This document shows, one piece after another, positions 39,410 to 49,672 of a stretch of 64,000 nt of DNA. The notes under the pieces are model-generated. The model saw only the letters and a list, made by a program, of their open reading frames with translations. It was not told where the DNA came from and ran no database searches. Location of the stretch: contig CAVSPO010000017.1 in the NCBI GenBank assembly GCA_963730005.1, positions 1 to 64,000 on the forward strand, read 5' to 3'. The translations under genes and the position numbers were made by a program. The first letter of the stretch is position 1, and each line of letters begins with the position of its first letter. The stretch comes from CAVSPO01 sp963730005 (GTDB lineage Bacteria; Actinomycetota; Actinomycetes; Propionibacteriales; Propionibacteriaceae).

Positions 39410-40917
39410 GCCACACCATCACGGGTCAGGCACACCCCGAGCGGGATGGTGGACGCAGCGAACCCACGATCCTGGGCCAGGTCGAGCCGCAACGGCGCGA
39501 ACCCGGCCATCCGGATCGCGGCGTCAAGCCGGCGACCGTACTCGGTGATCGGCTCGGTACGCGGCACCGTCACCGTGCACACCGCATAAGGGCGGGTCAT
39601 CGAACTGCCGCGGGCCAACTTCTCGTCCATCCCCTGTGCCTTGGCGGCCTCGTTACGGTGCCTGGCCTTGGGCTTGACCCCAGCCTTGCGACGCAGTTCA
39701 CCCGCCATGTCGGAAGCGAACTCGGCGTTGTCGGCGGTACGTTCCGCGACCGACTGGGTGAGGATCGGGAACGCCACCATGAACGAACGCCGCTCCCCCG
39801 CCTCGGTCGGCGTCAACACCGGCGCCAACGCACCGATCACCGCACCCTTGACGGGCAACTTGACGGTGGCCGACACCGAATCCCACGCGTCATGGGCGTA
39901 ATGCCGCACCGCAGTGTCAGCACCGGAGGGGCCGGCCATCGCCCACGGCACATCGGCGTTCACGCCAGGGTTCTTCTCCCGAGCCGCCAACGCCTCCACG
40001 ATGCCGGCCCGGTCACCGGGGGCGAACCCCGTCCGACACGCCAACGCCAACTCCGGCGACGTCAACCACCGCACATCAGTCATCCCCAGACCGCCACGCA
40101 GCTGGGACTCGACCTCCCCCATCAACCCATGCAGCACATGCCCGCGGCCGTCGACACCGCCGCCGGACTCCCTGGCCATCCGACCCATCCGATGCTCAGG
40201 CACCACGAACGTGACGAACGCCTCAGTCCGGACGCTGGCCCTGGTCAACCCGGCCTGCAAGTCGTCGTTGATCCGGTGCGCCAACTCGCTACGACCCGGC
40301 ACCCGATGACGGGCCACCCAAATGCCCCGCTCGGCGCCGTCGTCCGGCACGGTGCGGACCATGAAGATGACCTCGTCGATCAACTCACCCCGCGAACAGA
40401 CATCAAGCAGCCCCGACAGACCGGCAGCCTGCCGGTTCCGATCAGCGGGGTCGCTCATCCCGATCCCCGGATGCACCACCGCCGCCGTCACCGCCCAAGT
40501 ACGGGCGGCGTGGTCCCGGATGATCGCCGTGCGTGACATAGCCGGCCCGTGCGGTGGCCCGTCATGGATCTCCAGCCCCTGCAACACCCCCGGCAGGTCC
40601 GCCTCGCCCAGGTCGTCGGCCTGGCCACGGGCGGCGCGGGCAGTGAACTGCCGCGACCCGCGCAGACCGGCCACCGCAAACAGGACCATGCTCCTGGCCC
40701 AGCCGACCGAAGAGCGGCCCTGAATCTTCACCACCGTGACCAGGGCCACAAGGATGAAGACCAGCAGGAACCACCACATAACTGCCCACTGCTGGCGGCT
40801 CATCGCCCACAACACCGGCAGCCCCGACACCGCCAAGGCAACCAACTCGACCAGCGACATCCCGAAGAAGAACCCGATCTGGTCCCGCGAATAGTCACTG
40901 AAAACGTGCACAGACAT
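39406..40917 (-). CDS. SCO6880-family conjugation protein
   Basis: The ATG at 40917 follows a GAGG site. 503 residues: two membrane helices near residues 20-70 (LVELVALAVSGLPVLWAM, WWFLLVFILVALVTVV) followed by a large cytoplasmic domain (GLEIHDGPPHGPAMSRTAII, DLQAGLTRASVRTEAFVTFV, VMGEVESQLRGGL-like). This matches SCO6880-type proteins, which fuse a PrgI-like membrane part to a VirB4 N-terminal-like domain and precede the VirB4 ATPase in actinobacterial elements. Intact, and coupled by a 4-base overlap to that ATPase. Confidence 0.75.
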   Translation of the reverse strand: MSVHVFSDYSRDQIGFFFGMSLVELVALAVSGLPVLWAMSRQQWAVMWWFLLVFILVALVTVVKIQGRSSVGWARSMVLFAVAGLRGSRQFTARAARGQADDLGEADLPGVLQGLEIHDGPPHGPAMSRTAIIRDHAARTWAVTAAVVHPGIGMSDPADRNRQAAGLSGLLDVCSRGELIDEVIFMVRTVPDDGAERGIWVARHRVPGRSELAHRINDDLQAGLTRASVRTEAFVTFVVPEHRMGRMARESGGGVDGRGHVLHGLMGEVESQLRGGLGMTDVRWLTSPELALACRTGFAPGDRAGIVEALAAREKNPGVNADVPWAMAGPSGADTAVRHYAHDAWDSVSATVKLPVKGAVIGALAPVLTPTEAGERRSFMVAFPILTQSVAERTADNAEFASDMAGELRRKAGVKPKARHRNEAAKAQGMDEKLARGSSMTRPYAVCTVTVPRTEPITEYGRRLDAAIRMAGFAPLRLDLAQDRGFAASTIPLGVCLTRDGVA

Positions 40918-40946
40918 CTTTGACCTCATTTCGTGTTGCTTTCGCT

Positions 40947-42426
40947 TCAGACGGCTGCAGCCGCGGCAGCCGACCCGCCCCCGGCTACTGCCGGGCCACC
41001 GGATCCTGCCGGGCCGGACGCAGCCGGTGACCCGCCGCCGATGTTCGGGATGGGGGCCGCGCCGGCCGGAGAGGTCCAGTCGGGGGCTGTCTGGTCGGTT
41101 TGGTGGGCGTCCTGCGGGCCACCCCCGTGACCGCTGCCACTGCCCGGGTCGGGGTCGCCCTGGTCGGGGTGGTGTGGGCGTGGTGGGCGGCTGCCGGCTG
41201 GGTTGCCCCAGTCGGGCTGGTAGGTCTGGTGGCCGACGCCCATCTGGTTGGTCAGGTCGGCGCCGACCGCGGCCGCGCTGCCGCCTATCGAGGCGACCAC
41301 CCGCATACCGGTCGCCACCGCGGCACCGACCGGCCCCAGCACCCCGGCCACCCCGGCAGCCAGGCCGCCACCAGCGGCACCACCGGTAGCCGTTCCTGCC
41401 GCTCCGGCCGCGCTGTTGGCAGCCATGCGGGTGGTGTTGGCGTTCTCGGCCTGTTGTTCACCGGCGGAGCGGCCCATGCTGTCCGCGCTTGCCGCGGCGT
41501 TGCTGCCGCCGTCGCGTCCGACGAGCCCGGCCAGACCGCCGATCGCGGCCATTCCGGCCCGGCCGGCGGCACCGGAGTTGGTGCCGGGATCCATGAACGC
41601 CAGCAGCTTGAACAAAGCGAGCGGGGAAATCGCGGACATCAGAATCATCCCGACCGCCGGCAGCGCGGTGCCGACCGCGGCCTGAGTGCCATCGGTCACG
41701 TCCACAACCACGCTGCTCGCGATCTGGACGCCGAGCCCCATCATCAGGGTCATCACCACCGGAGTGAACGCGGCGGCATGGAACCAGCGGAACGACTTCC
41801 AGAACCACGACCGTCCCGCCTCGGAAACCAGGCCCGGCGGCGCAGATCGGGGTCGTCACCGCCAGCACGATCAGGGCGCCGGCGCGGGTGAGCAGCACCA
41901 GCAGGTGCGCGATCCCGGCCAGCCACAACAGGCCGCCGAGCATCCCCAGCACGGTCGCCACCGTGGCATCGGTGATGTCCTCGGGCTGCAGCTCCGCGAA
42001 CGGCTGCCACTCCCCGAGCGAGTCCACCCCGAACAGAGTCTTCATGAGGTTGCTGGTCAGTGCGCCGCAGGCGGTGATCACCGCCGCCGCGTAGACCACC
42101 CAGGTGACCCACACCACGATGAACTGGGCGGTGCCGATCAGCACCCGGCCGAGGCTCTTGCCGTCCCGGCGGATGGCGACGGTGCCGAGCTGGACCATCA
42201 GCATCACCAGCAGCAGGCACAGCGCCAGCCAGCCGGTCAGCGCATACACCTGTTGGGCGGGGCCGTCGGTGGTGATGTCCGGGGTGAGGAAGTGGTTCTC
42301 CAGCTGCAGCACCATCCGCAGCACCCACAGTCCGCCGGACCAGACCGTCATCATCATCGCCGACCAGGTGTCGGCCACCAGCTTCCCCGCGACTCCACCC
42401 AGGGCGCTGAACGGATCGAACCCCAT
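40947..42426 (-). CDS. VirB6/TrbL-like multi-spanning channel protein, one frameshift
   Basis: About 490 residues from ATG 42426. The first frame has several membrane helices (WLALCLLLVMLMVQLGTVAI, FIVVWVTWVVYAAAVITACG, IAHLLVLLTRAGALIVLAV); a shift near 41830 leads to further helices (TPVVMTLMMGLGVQIASSVV, MSAISPLALFKLLAF) and a long Gly/Ala/Pro-rich tail. Hydrophobic core plus flexible polar tail is the layout of VirB6/TrbL-like proteins in Gram-positive conjugation systems. It lies between the VirB8-like and SCO6880 genes, the expected place. Shift position is inferred from the break in hydrophobicity. Confidence 0.7.
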
Positions 42427-42435
42427 GTCGCCCGC

Positions 42436-43239
42436 CTACCTTGCTGCCCGGGCCCAGGTGCGCCAGCCGGCCTCGACCGCCAGATCGGTGCCCGGCCACG
42501 TCGATGGCGCCAACGCCGGCGGTGTCCCAGGTGCGATCAGCCAGCGCTGCCCGTCCCAGACCATGCGTTCGCAGTAGCCGTACGCCATCCGCGCCTCCGA
42601 CCGGTACACCGCCCGCACATCAACCAGCACGCACGCAATCGTCCAGTCCGGCCCGTCGGACGCCTTGGTCTGCGCGGCCGCCGGCGTCACCGTGACCCGA
42701 GCGCCCTGCTCCAGGACGTCACCCATCTTCATCGCGGCCAGGAACGACCGGACGTGGCCCATCAACCGCCACTGCTCCACCGGGCCGGCGCCGTCCGCGG
42801 CCCAGGCGTCCCACACCTCGACCACCCGGGCGACGTTCATCTCCGACAACACCGTCACCTCGATCGCAGCCAACTGCCCGATCGCACCCTCCGGGGTGTG
42901 CGGGAACCCCGAAGCGACCTTCCCGGCGCCGATCACCGTCGAGGCGGGCACCTCGAGCACCGGGCCCGGGACCGCCGCCGGCGTCCCGCCCTGCGAATCA
43001 GAACGGCTGACCTGCAGCATCGGCTCGGCCGCCAACACATCCCGCCGCTCCTCCCGCTCCAATGGCAACGCCACCGCCGTCGCGGCCGCGGCGTCCGGCA
43101 GGGGGCCAGTAAGGGCAGAATGGACGGCCAACACCAGCCCGACCACAAGGGCCAGCACCATCACGGCGGCACCGGTCAGGGCGGCAATCAACTTCCTCCG
43201 GCTCCACGGGGTCACGATCTGTGGATTGTGGGCGGCCAT
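42436..43239 (-). CDS. VirB8/TcpC-like transfer protein
   Basis: 267 residues from ATG 43239, which overlaps the preceding stop by one base (TGATG). A short cytoplasmic N-terminus (NPQIVTPWSRRK) leads into one membrane helix (LIAALTGAAVMVLALVVGLV) and then an exported domain of about 220 residues, ending with AYGYCERMVWDGQRWLIAPG. A single-pass protein with an NTF2-like outer domain at this place in the operon fits VirB8/TcpC, which nucleates the channel. Sequence identity to known members cannot be measured here. Confidence 0.6.
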   Translation of the reverse strand: MAAHNPQIVTPWSRRKLIAALTGAAVMVLALVVGLVLAVHSALTGPLPDAAAATAVALPLEREERRDVLAAEPMLQVSRSDSQGGTPAAVPGPVLEVPASTVIGAGKVASGFPHTPEGAIGQLAAIEVTVLSEMNVARVVEVWDAWAADGAGPVEQWRLMGHVRSFLAAMKMGDVLEQGARVTVTPAAAQTKASDGPDWTIACVLVDVRAVYRSEARMAYGYCERMVWDGQRWLIAPGTPPALAPSTWPGTDLAVEAGWRTWARAAR

Positions 43240-43529
43240 CACACGCACCCCGCCCCGGTGATCGAGCCGACCATCGACGGCACCACCGTGTAGAGCACTG
43301 CGGCGATGAACACCACGAACAGGCCGACCACGCCGGCCTTGCTGGCATGCGGCATGGAAAGGATGCGGCCACCGACAATCCCGCCGATCGACACCACCAC
43401 ACCGACCACGAACAATGCCAGTACCGCCCACATCACGTAGCCGGTCAACTGGTCCGCGTACTGCTGCGCCCCGGGCGGGGCCACTGGGCAGATCTGCATC
43501 GGCACCAACGCCAGTTCCACAGGGGTCAT
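43239..43529 (-). CDS. Small two-helix membrane protein, VirB2/TrbC-like
   Basis: 96 residues with two hydrophobic helices (VMWAVLALFVVGVVVSIGGI and GVVGLFVVFIAAVLYTVV) separated by a short basic loop. Size and layout match VirB2/TrbC-like channel or pilin subunits. Its start overlaps the ParA-like gene's stop by 4 bases and its own stop overlaps the VirB8-like start. No clear signal-peptide cleavage site. Confidence 0.55.
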   Translation of the reverse strand: MTPVELALVPMQICPVAPPGAQQYADQLTGYVMWAVLALFVVGVVVSIGGIVGGRILSMPHASKAGVVGLFVVFIAAVLYTVVPSMVGSITGAGCV

Positions 43530-44450
43530 GATTCGTCCTCCACATCAGCAATCGAAGAAGTCAGGTCCCCCACCGCGCGGAGGACCTCTCCCGCAGCCGC
43601 CACCAGCGCGGCCGGGAGACAATCAGGGGTCAAACCAGCCGTCCGCAACCCGGCCAACTCCGGCACCGGAACCACCCGACCGGCACCAATCAGGCGCCGG
43701 GTCATCGGGCCGGTCGAGGCGGTCACCGCCACGTGGCCAACGCTTCACCGCAGGCCCCAGCACCCCGGCCACCACCAGTCGGCCGGCCAGCATCCCGAGC
43801 GTGCCCTCCAGCCGCCGCACCCCCGGCACCGTGGCCACCGCGGTCACCACCACACACGACGCGCTCAGCACCAGCCCGGACAACCAGGAACCGCCGCCAC
43901 CCAACAGGCTGGTCGGCTCCCAAGCGGCGTCCACCACCGTCAGCGACAGCGCGTGCCGGTCAGCGTGCGCAGGCAGGGGCACCTCCGCCGCGGAAGCGAT
44001 CTGCGCGGCGTTGTGTTCGATCAGCACCTGACCGCGGGAGCCGCGCAGCCAGGCACCGTCCGCGCACACCCCCAGCTCGGCGTTCGCGGCCGCCACCAGC
44101 CCGCTGGACAACAACGGCGCGCACTCCACCACCCGCGCCGGCGCAGCACTGGTCGCCAACGCCAACGCCAACGTCGTGGCACCGCTGCCGCCGTGCGAAC
44201 CCAACACCGGCAACACCGGCCCGCCAGGTGACCACGACAGCGGACGCGGGCCGTCGCTGAACCGGCCGTCCCGGATCGCCCGCCAGGCGCGCTGCAACTC
44301 CGCAACCGTCACCCCAGACGCTGATGCGACCCCGACGGCGGGCTTCCTGGCAGGATCTCGTGCGGGGCCGACGCCGCCACCCTCCAGGCGCAGCAGAACC
44401 GGCCTGCCGCTGGCAGACGCGGCAAGCGAGCCGATCATGTGGTCGTCCAT
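43526..44450 (-). CDS. ParA/MinD-like P-loop protein of the transfer operon, one frameshift
   Basis: The ATG at 44450 has GGGAGGG upstream. About 308 residues. The P-loop VLGSHGGSGATTLALALA is a deviant Walker A of ParA/MinD type; ALSLTVVDAAWEP may hold Walker B. A shift near 43740 leads to the C-terminal part (TRRLIGAGRVVPVPELAGLR) ending at 43526. Proteins like this are common at the start of actinobacterial transfer operons. It could localise the channel or partition the element; no ParB-like gene is adjacent. Confidence 0.65.
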
Positions 44451-44507
44451 GGCGATGCCCTCCCGCACACAACAAACGGGCCGGGTGCTCGTCCTGCTCA
44501 CCACCGC

Positions 44508-45323
44508 TCAACCAACTTCCGCGAACGCGCAGGCATCACACCGGACGCTTTCCCTCAGTGCGATGACCCCGCGGCGCGCGTGCCGCCGAACCGTGCTCGC
44601 CCCGATCCCCAACAACCGGCCAGACTCCCGGGAAACCACCTCCGACATCAACCCGATCGTCCGGAACCCGCGGTCCTGATGGTGCTCGGCGACCGACAGC
44701 ACCGTGTTGATCAGCGTCACATTCGCGCCGGTCACCACGCCCGTCGCCTCCGCCTCGGCCAGCAGACCAGCCAGTTCCACCTCCGACTCTGGCCCCGACG
44801 TCCGCACCCCCCGATCGACATGGGGTCCGACCGCTTCGATGTCCTCGACAAGCCGGGTGTTCGCCCACGTCCGGTCGGAACGAGCCACATCAGCAGGCAC
44901 ATTGAAATCGGCGAACGTCGCAGTCCGGACCCGCCAGCAGATCGACGCGGCCACCGCATGATGAACCGACAACCGGAAGGACTTGGACTCCAACCACAAG
45001 TAGCTGGCCGCTACCCGATTCACATCGTCCGAGCCGCGCGAAGACAACAAAGGACGGATCTTCTGCACCACGCCAGGACTCACCAGCAGGCACAACAACG
45101 CCGCTGCCTCGTTGCTGTCCCCCGCATCGCAGTGGGCCAGCTCGGCCAAAGCGCGCAACACACCATTGCGGGCCTCTGCGGTACCTGTCTTCGTCGCCTG
45201 CACCACCTCCGCCCGGGTGGTGAGCCTTCCCAAGTCCGGGTGGGTGAGGTTCCACGACGGCAGTAGCGAATCGGCGCCATCGAGCAACGCATCGATGCCA
45301 AGAGCCTGCTGAAGGGTGATCAT
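44508..45323 (-). CDS. Putative transfer-operon regulator with C-terminal HTH
   Basis: 271 residues from ATG 45323; a TCCTT (complement AAGGA) site lies 11 bases upstream. The body is helical with no family I know (LTHPDLGRLTTRAEVVQATK; SVHHAVAASICWRVRTATFA). The last 40 residues (SRESGRLLGIGASTVRRHAR then RGVIALRESV) look like a helix-turn-helix related to sigma region 4. It is the first gene of the transfer operon, behind a palindrome in the leader, so it probably controls the operon. Orthologous genes in this position are frequent on similar elements. Confidence 0.55.
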   Translation of the reverse strand: MITLQQALGIDALLDGADSLLPSWNLTHPDLGRLTTRAEVVQATKTGTAEARNGVLRALAELAHCDAGDSNEAAALLCLLVSPGVVQKIRPLLSSRGSDDVNRVAASYLWLESKSFRLSVHHAVAASICWRVRTATFADFNVPADVARSDRTWANTRLVEDIEAVGPHVDRGVRTSGPESEVELAGLLAEAEATGVVTGANVTLINTVLSVAEHHQDRGFRTIGLMSEVVSRESGRLLGIGASTVRRHARRGVIALRESVRCDACAFAEVG

Positions 45324-45338
45324 GACCAGAGCTGTCCT

Positions 45339-45356
45339 TCCGTGAGAGTTCACGGA
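45339..45356. promoter_or_regulatory. Perfect palindrome in the transfer-operon leader
   Basis: TCCGTGA at 45339-45345 and TCACGGA at 45350-45356 form a perfect 7-base inverted repeat with a 4-base spacer. It begins 16 bases upstream of the regulator start and overlaps the likely ribosome-binding region, so it could be an operator or an RNA hairpin. No firm -35/-10 pair is visible. Confidence 0.45.
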
Positions 45357-45756
45357 CAGATAGTTGGCGTTTCACGTACTCATTGACGCTTTCCCACAAC
45401 CCCAATTTCGGTTGTCCACAGCAGGAGCAACGTGGAGAAACGCCTAGTCACGCAGCGTCCCCCCAGAAGTCCAGAAACACCTGGAACCAGGCCAGCTGAA
45501 AGGCTTGCCAGCGGGTCCAGGTCACGGCAAATCGGTGACTGCGGCATCCCAAGAAGGCGTCCAGAACGAACGGGTCAGGACTGACCGCCGCGCAGAACAG
45601 AAATGCAGCCAGTCACGAGCAGCCACATCGACCAGCGAGACGGTGAAGGCGTCCGTCCCAAACGGCCATCAAGCCGCCCGCCGCGGCCTCGCGCGCTCAT
45701 GCCCAGAGTCGGACGCTACCGTCGGGCGCATGCGCCCATCTGGTCAGGTAACCCCC
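45357..45756. other. Divergent intergenic region between transfer operon and kinase cassette
   Basis: About 400 bases with no supported gene. Open frames here lack family resemblance. It should carry the leftward transfer promoter and the upstream part of the rightward cassette promoter. The left edge is less GC-rich than surrounding genes. Confidence 0.5.
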
Positions 45757-45786
45757 TTGCCCCAGTTAGGCTACTTCGGTTACAGT
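45757..45786 (+). promoter_or_regulatory. Putative promoter of the kinase-phosphatase-SIR2 cassette
   Basis: A -35-like TTGCCC (45757-45762) and a -10-like TACAGT (45781-45786) are separated by 18 bases. The predicted transcript start is near 45793, giving a leader of about 35 bases before the ATG at 45828, which has a G-rich ribosome-binding site (GGGGGGTGGGG). Confidence 0.4.
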
Positions 45787-45827
45787 TGCAGCAGTTAGAG
45801 ACAGTCACACCTGATAGGGGGGTGGGG

Positions 45828-46272
45828 ATGTCGGAGTCACCCGACGACGCCATGGACGCGCTTCGGGACGCGCTTGACGGGTCATCCGACCCCGTACGAG
45901 TGAGCCTAGTCGATCCCGCGAAGCGTCGCCGAGAAACTGCTGGACCTCCTGGCGGCGGAGCACAATTCCGGGGCAATCGTTGTCCCCGTGAGGGAGTTTT
46001 GCACGACCACCGAGTCAGCATCAATGCTCGGGATCTCTCGCGCGTCGCTCATGAAGCTCATCGAATCCGGAGAACTCGGGGCCATCAAAGTCGGAACGCA
46101 TCACCGCGTGCCAGCCGACGAACTCCTCGCCTACCAAAGGGCTCGCCAAGTCAGTCGCGAGAGGGCATCCGAGAACCTGAGCGAGTTCTCCGCAAGGTCC
46201 GCGAGTTTCCAGAGCAACGTCACGTTCGGTACCGAGCGGTCGCGGTCACGACGAGTACGGCTCGATGAATGA
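45828..46272 (+). CDS. Excisionase-type HTH regulator, antitoxin-like, one frameshift
   Basis: The ATG at 45828 opens SESPDDAMDALRDALDGSSD; a shift near 45920 leads to LLDLLAAEHNSGAIVVPVRE and a MerR/excisionase-type HTH (ASMLGISRASLMKLIESGEL then VGTHHRVPADELLAYQRAR), followed by a polar tail ending at 46272. About 148 residues. HTH proteins of exactly this form are often encoded directly before PIN-domain RNases and act as their antitoxins; the next gene here begins with an IF2-N/PIN module and overlaps or follows within 10 bases. I infer autoregulation and possibly inhibition of the PIN domain. Confidence 0.7.
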
Positions 46273-46282
46273 GGGGGCTTCG

Positions 46283-48949
46283 ATGGGCAAAGTTCGGGTG
46301 TATGAACTGGCAAGAGAACTCGGGGTTGAGAGCAGGGAAGTGCTCAAGGTCCTGAACGAGATGGGCGAATTCGTCCGTTCCGCGTCCTCGACGATCGAGC
46401 CTCCTCAGGCGAGACGAGTTGCAGCCCGGTTCACGACGCCGCCGCCGGACACCACGGGGGGCGTCTCACGTGGTGCCTTTGAGGCGTCCGTGGTTCCGCG
46501 AGTGCAGGCTTCGCCCAATCCGCCGCCGCACGGCAACACAACCAGCACCGTGCCCCGGAGGAGTTCGTCGCAGCAGGTCGCAGACTGTTCATCGACACGA
46601 ACGTGTTCATGGACACTGACAAGGACCGCGACGGCGGAGCTCAAAAGACTATTCGAGCGCTGCGCTACGTTGATTCTCTCCGAAGGGAATCAGGTAGTTG
46701 TTCCGACCAAGGTTGTGGACGAACTCAAAAACCAGAGCCAAATCGACCCAACTGGGCTCAGCGAGGACCGTGCCGCCGCCATCAAGAAGGCAGGGAATGC
46801 GCTTCGTCTTCCTCGCTGCCGCTGAGGACAAGGGCTTGATCCGCAAGGACCTAGGCGACGTCTCGAACCCGTACGCCGACGATCTGTTCGTCGAAGTGTT
46901 CAAACGCGCGGCGCACCGCTACGAGATGTGTCTGATCACGAACGACATCACGCTGCGTCTGCGGATAAGGCTGCTCGCCGCGGAGACCGACCGACGCCTC
47001 GTCACTGGAGTCCTCACGAAGGATGGACTGATCGAAGTGGACAGTGACCAAGCGCTGTACGAGCGGGGTGCGCGCAAGCTCGAACGGAAGACCCGTCACC
47101 TCGATGAGGGGAACGGGGACGGCAAGGATCAGAAGGAAGTCGCCTCGCTCACACCGCTGCTCGCCGCGTTCCAGGAGACCTTCCAAGTGAGCCCGGTCCG
47201 GGCAGCACTGGGGCCTCGAAGGGCAACGTCCCGCCCACCACACGCGGCAGGAACCGCCGCGAACCGCGCAAATCGCGCGTTCAGCCAAGCGCCGGTGATG
47301 CAGGCCCCCGATGTGATCCTCGAAGAGGTTCGGCGCCCCGAGGAGGGCGAGGAAGTGCGTTTCCTGTCCGCGAAAGGCGGCAGCGGTACTCTCACACTAG
47401 GACCGATGATCGGTGAAGGCGGAGAGGGCCGCGTCTTCAGCGTCAAGGGCGACGAGCGCAGCGTAGTCAAAGTCTTCAACGCAACGCATCGCACCCATCA
47501 CCGCCATGAGAAGCTCAAACTTCTGCTGTCCCGTGGTTTCGAACGAGAAGGCATCGGCTTCCCCACCAGCCTCATTTCGAACCTCGACGGCGAGTTCGTC
47601 GGGTACGCAATGCCTCGCGCTTCCGGGAAGGAGCTTCAAGCCACAGTCATGCGTCCTGCGCGGTTCAGGCGGACCTATCCAAACTGGACGAAGGCCGACC
47701 TCGTCGATGTCTGCATCTCGTTCTTGGAGAAGGTCGCCTACCTGCACTCGTTGAACATCGTTCTCGGCGACATCAACCCCAAGAACGTCATGGTCGACGC
47801 GACCAAGGACGTCTGGATCATCGACGCCGACTCCTGGCAGCTTGAGGGCTACCCCTGCCCGGTTGGGACGCCGATGTTCACGGCTCCCAGCATCACCGGG
47901 GACTACGCCGAGTCGCTGCGTACTGAGCAGGAGGAACTTTTCGCCGTCGCGACCATGCTGCTTCATGGTCCTCATCACCGGCCAGTTCCCCTACGCCCGC
48001 ACGGGCTCGGACGGGGCGACATCGCCGCGCTGATCAAGGAGGGCAAGTTCGCCTTCCAGTTCGTGGCGTGTCCGATCGTGACCAGCCGGAAGGCAACTGG
48101 AAGTACATGTGGAGCCACCTACCCTTCCCCGTGAAGGCGATGTTCTGGCACACTTTCCACCGAGATGGCGACCGATACAACAAACGCCCCTACCGCGACG
48201 AGTGGCTCCAGGTGTTTCGCGACTACAAGCGGTGGTTCGGCAGCGACAATGACTTCGACCGGATGTCGCACGACGTGTATCCGACCCGATTCAGGAAAAA
48301 GGAGGCCGAAACCCCCGAGTACAACTGCGACGGTGCGGCACCTCGATGATCGGCGCTGGCGAGAAGAAACGCAGTCATACTGGACCCCAGACCTCTGCTA
48401 CGACTGCCGACAGAACACGTCGAGGTGCTCGGACTGCGGCAAGCCGAAGCCAGCTGACGCACTGCGCGACGGGCGGTGCTGGGAGTGCAATCGGAAACGC
48501 AACTATGCGCCATGCGATCAACTGCAGCAAGGAGACGCCCAGGCGCTACCTCGTCGATGGCCGCTGCTCGAACTGCCAACTCGTTCCATGCAAGGACTGC
48601 GGGAGTCCGACCGCGAAAACGACGCTCACCTACGGGCGCTGCACGACCTGCTTGCGAGAAGGGCGAGGAGCTCGACCCCTCACGGCTGTGCGTCGGACTG
48701 TCGCCAGCCCTTCATCACGTTCGACCACGATCGAGTGGTTCAAGGACAAGGGACTTGATGATCCCGAAGTCCCACCCGGCGATCAAGAAGTCGTGCCCAC
48801 CGAGACTACGGCAACGAGGCCACCGACCCCCCGAATCCCACCACACGGCCACCGACACCTCGAGACCCACCACCACACCATCCAAGACCACGAGCGCGGC
48901 GCCCAAGAAGAGGTTCTGGGAGCGCTTCCTCGAATGGCTGAACATCTGA
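46283..48949 (+). CDS. IF2N-PIN-protein kinase-zinc ribbon fusion (TerY-P type kinase), many frameshifts
   Basis: ATG 46283 has GAGGGGG upstream. About 885 codons with at least eight shifts. Order: IF2 N-terminal domain (KVRVYELARELGVESREVLK); PIN nuclease (FIDTNVFMDTDKD, VVVPTKVVDELKN, MCLITNDITLRLR); protein kinase with glycine loop IGEGGEGRVF, lysine in SVVKVF, catalytic loop LGDINPKNVMV and metal site IDADSW, of the YegI/TerY-P group; a helical segment (GNWKYMWSHLPFPVKAMFWH); then repeated Cys pairs (CSDCGKPKPADALRDGRCWE, RRYLVDGRCSNC, CKDCGSPTAKTTLTYGRC) and a zf-trcl-like end (FITFDHDRV, WFKDKGL). Near 46805 and 47955, deleting one base restores the expected reading, suggesting sequence errors. 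The kinase would pair with the PP2C phosphatase downstream. Confidence 0.75.
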
Positions 48950-48988
48950 CAGCCACTCGACTCTAACGCGAACCGAAAGGACAACGCA

Positions 48989-49672
48989 ATGGCACTCAAT
49001 ATCGGAGCCGACGACCTAGTCGAGAACCCGACTCCCCGAGTCCCGGTGTCACTCTGCATCGACACCAGCGGCTCGATGATGGGCGACAAGATCCGCGAAC
49101 TCATCGAAGGCGTCAACCTCTTCTACGACGCGATCGACGAGGACGACGATGCGCACGACTCAGCTGAGGTGAGCATCGTTGCGTTCAACTCCGGCGCCGC
49201 CCTCATCCAAGACTTCGCAAGCATCGAGCGACTCGAGCCGTCGACGCCATCGATCGCCCACGCGGTGGTACGCCCTCGGGGAGGGCGTGAATCTCGCACT
49301 CGACACTCTTGGAGAAGCGCAAGTCGCTCGTACTCCGGAGCCGGCGTCCTCTACTACCAGCCTTGGCTCGTACTGATGACCGACGGCCAGCCGAATGGCG
49401 CCCCGCAGCGCTGGAGCGCGCGGTGCAGCGAGTGACCAAGCTCGTCGCTCAGAAGAAGCTCACCGTATTCCCCATCGGGATCGGCGGTGACGCTGACATG
49501 CACGTTCTGGCGCGGTTCAGCCCCGTACCGACCCCCACTGCGGCTGCAGGGGCTCAGCTTCAAGGAGTTCTTCGAGTGGCTGTCGAAGTCCGTGTCCCGA
49601 GTGTCCCGGTCGACACCCGGGCGACACCGTCAAGCTCGACCTAGAGGCTTCGCGGGCTGGGCGGAGCTGTAA
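48989..49672 (+). CDS. TerY-like von Willebrand factor A protein, frameshifted
   Basis: ATG 48989 follows a GAAAGGAC site. About 228 codons. The metal-ion site (MIDAS) is visible as CIDTSGSMMGDKIRELIEGV near residue 25, and later parts in other frames read YALGEGVNLALDTL, PWLVLMTDGQPNG and KLTVFPIGIGGDADMHVLAR, then SFKEFFEWLSKSV and a final GWAEL. This is the layout of TerY, the vWA partner of the TerY-P kinase/phosphatase triad. It may bind the kinase or its target through metal-dependent contacts. At least three shifts split the frame. Gap to the kinase gene is 39 bases; the phosphatase starts directly after its stop. Confidence 0.75.

Noticed and set aside
45357..45756. Short plus-strand gene before the kinase cassette
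   Set aside because: The open frame is Arg/Pro-rich, lacks a ribosome-binding site and resembles nothing; the supported start is at 45828.
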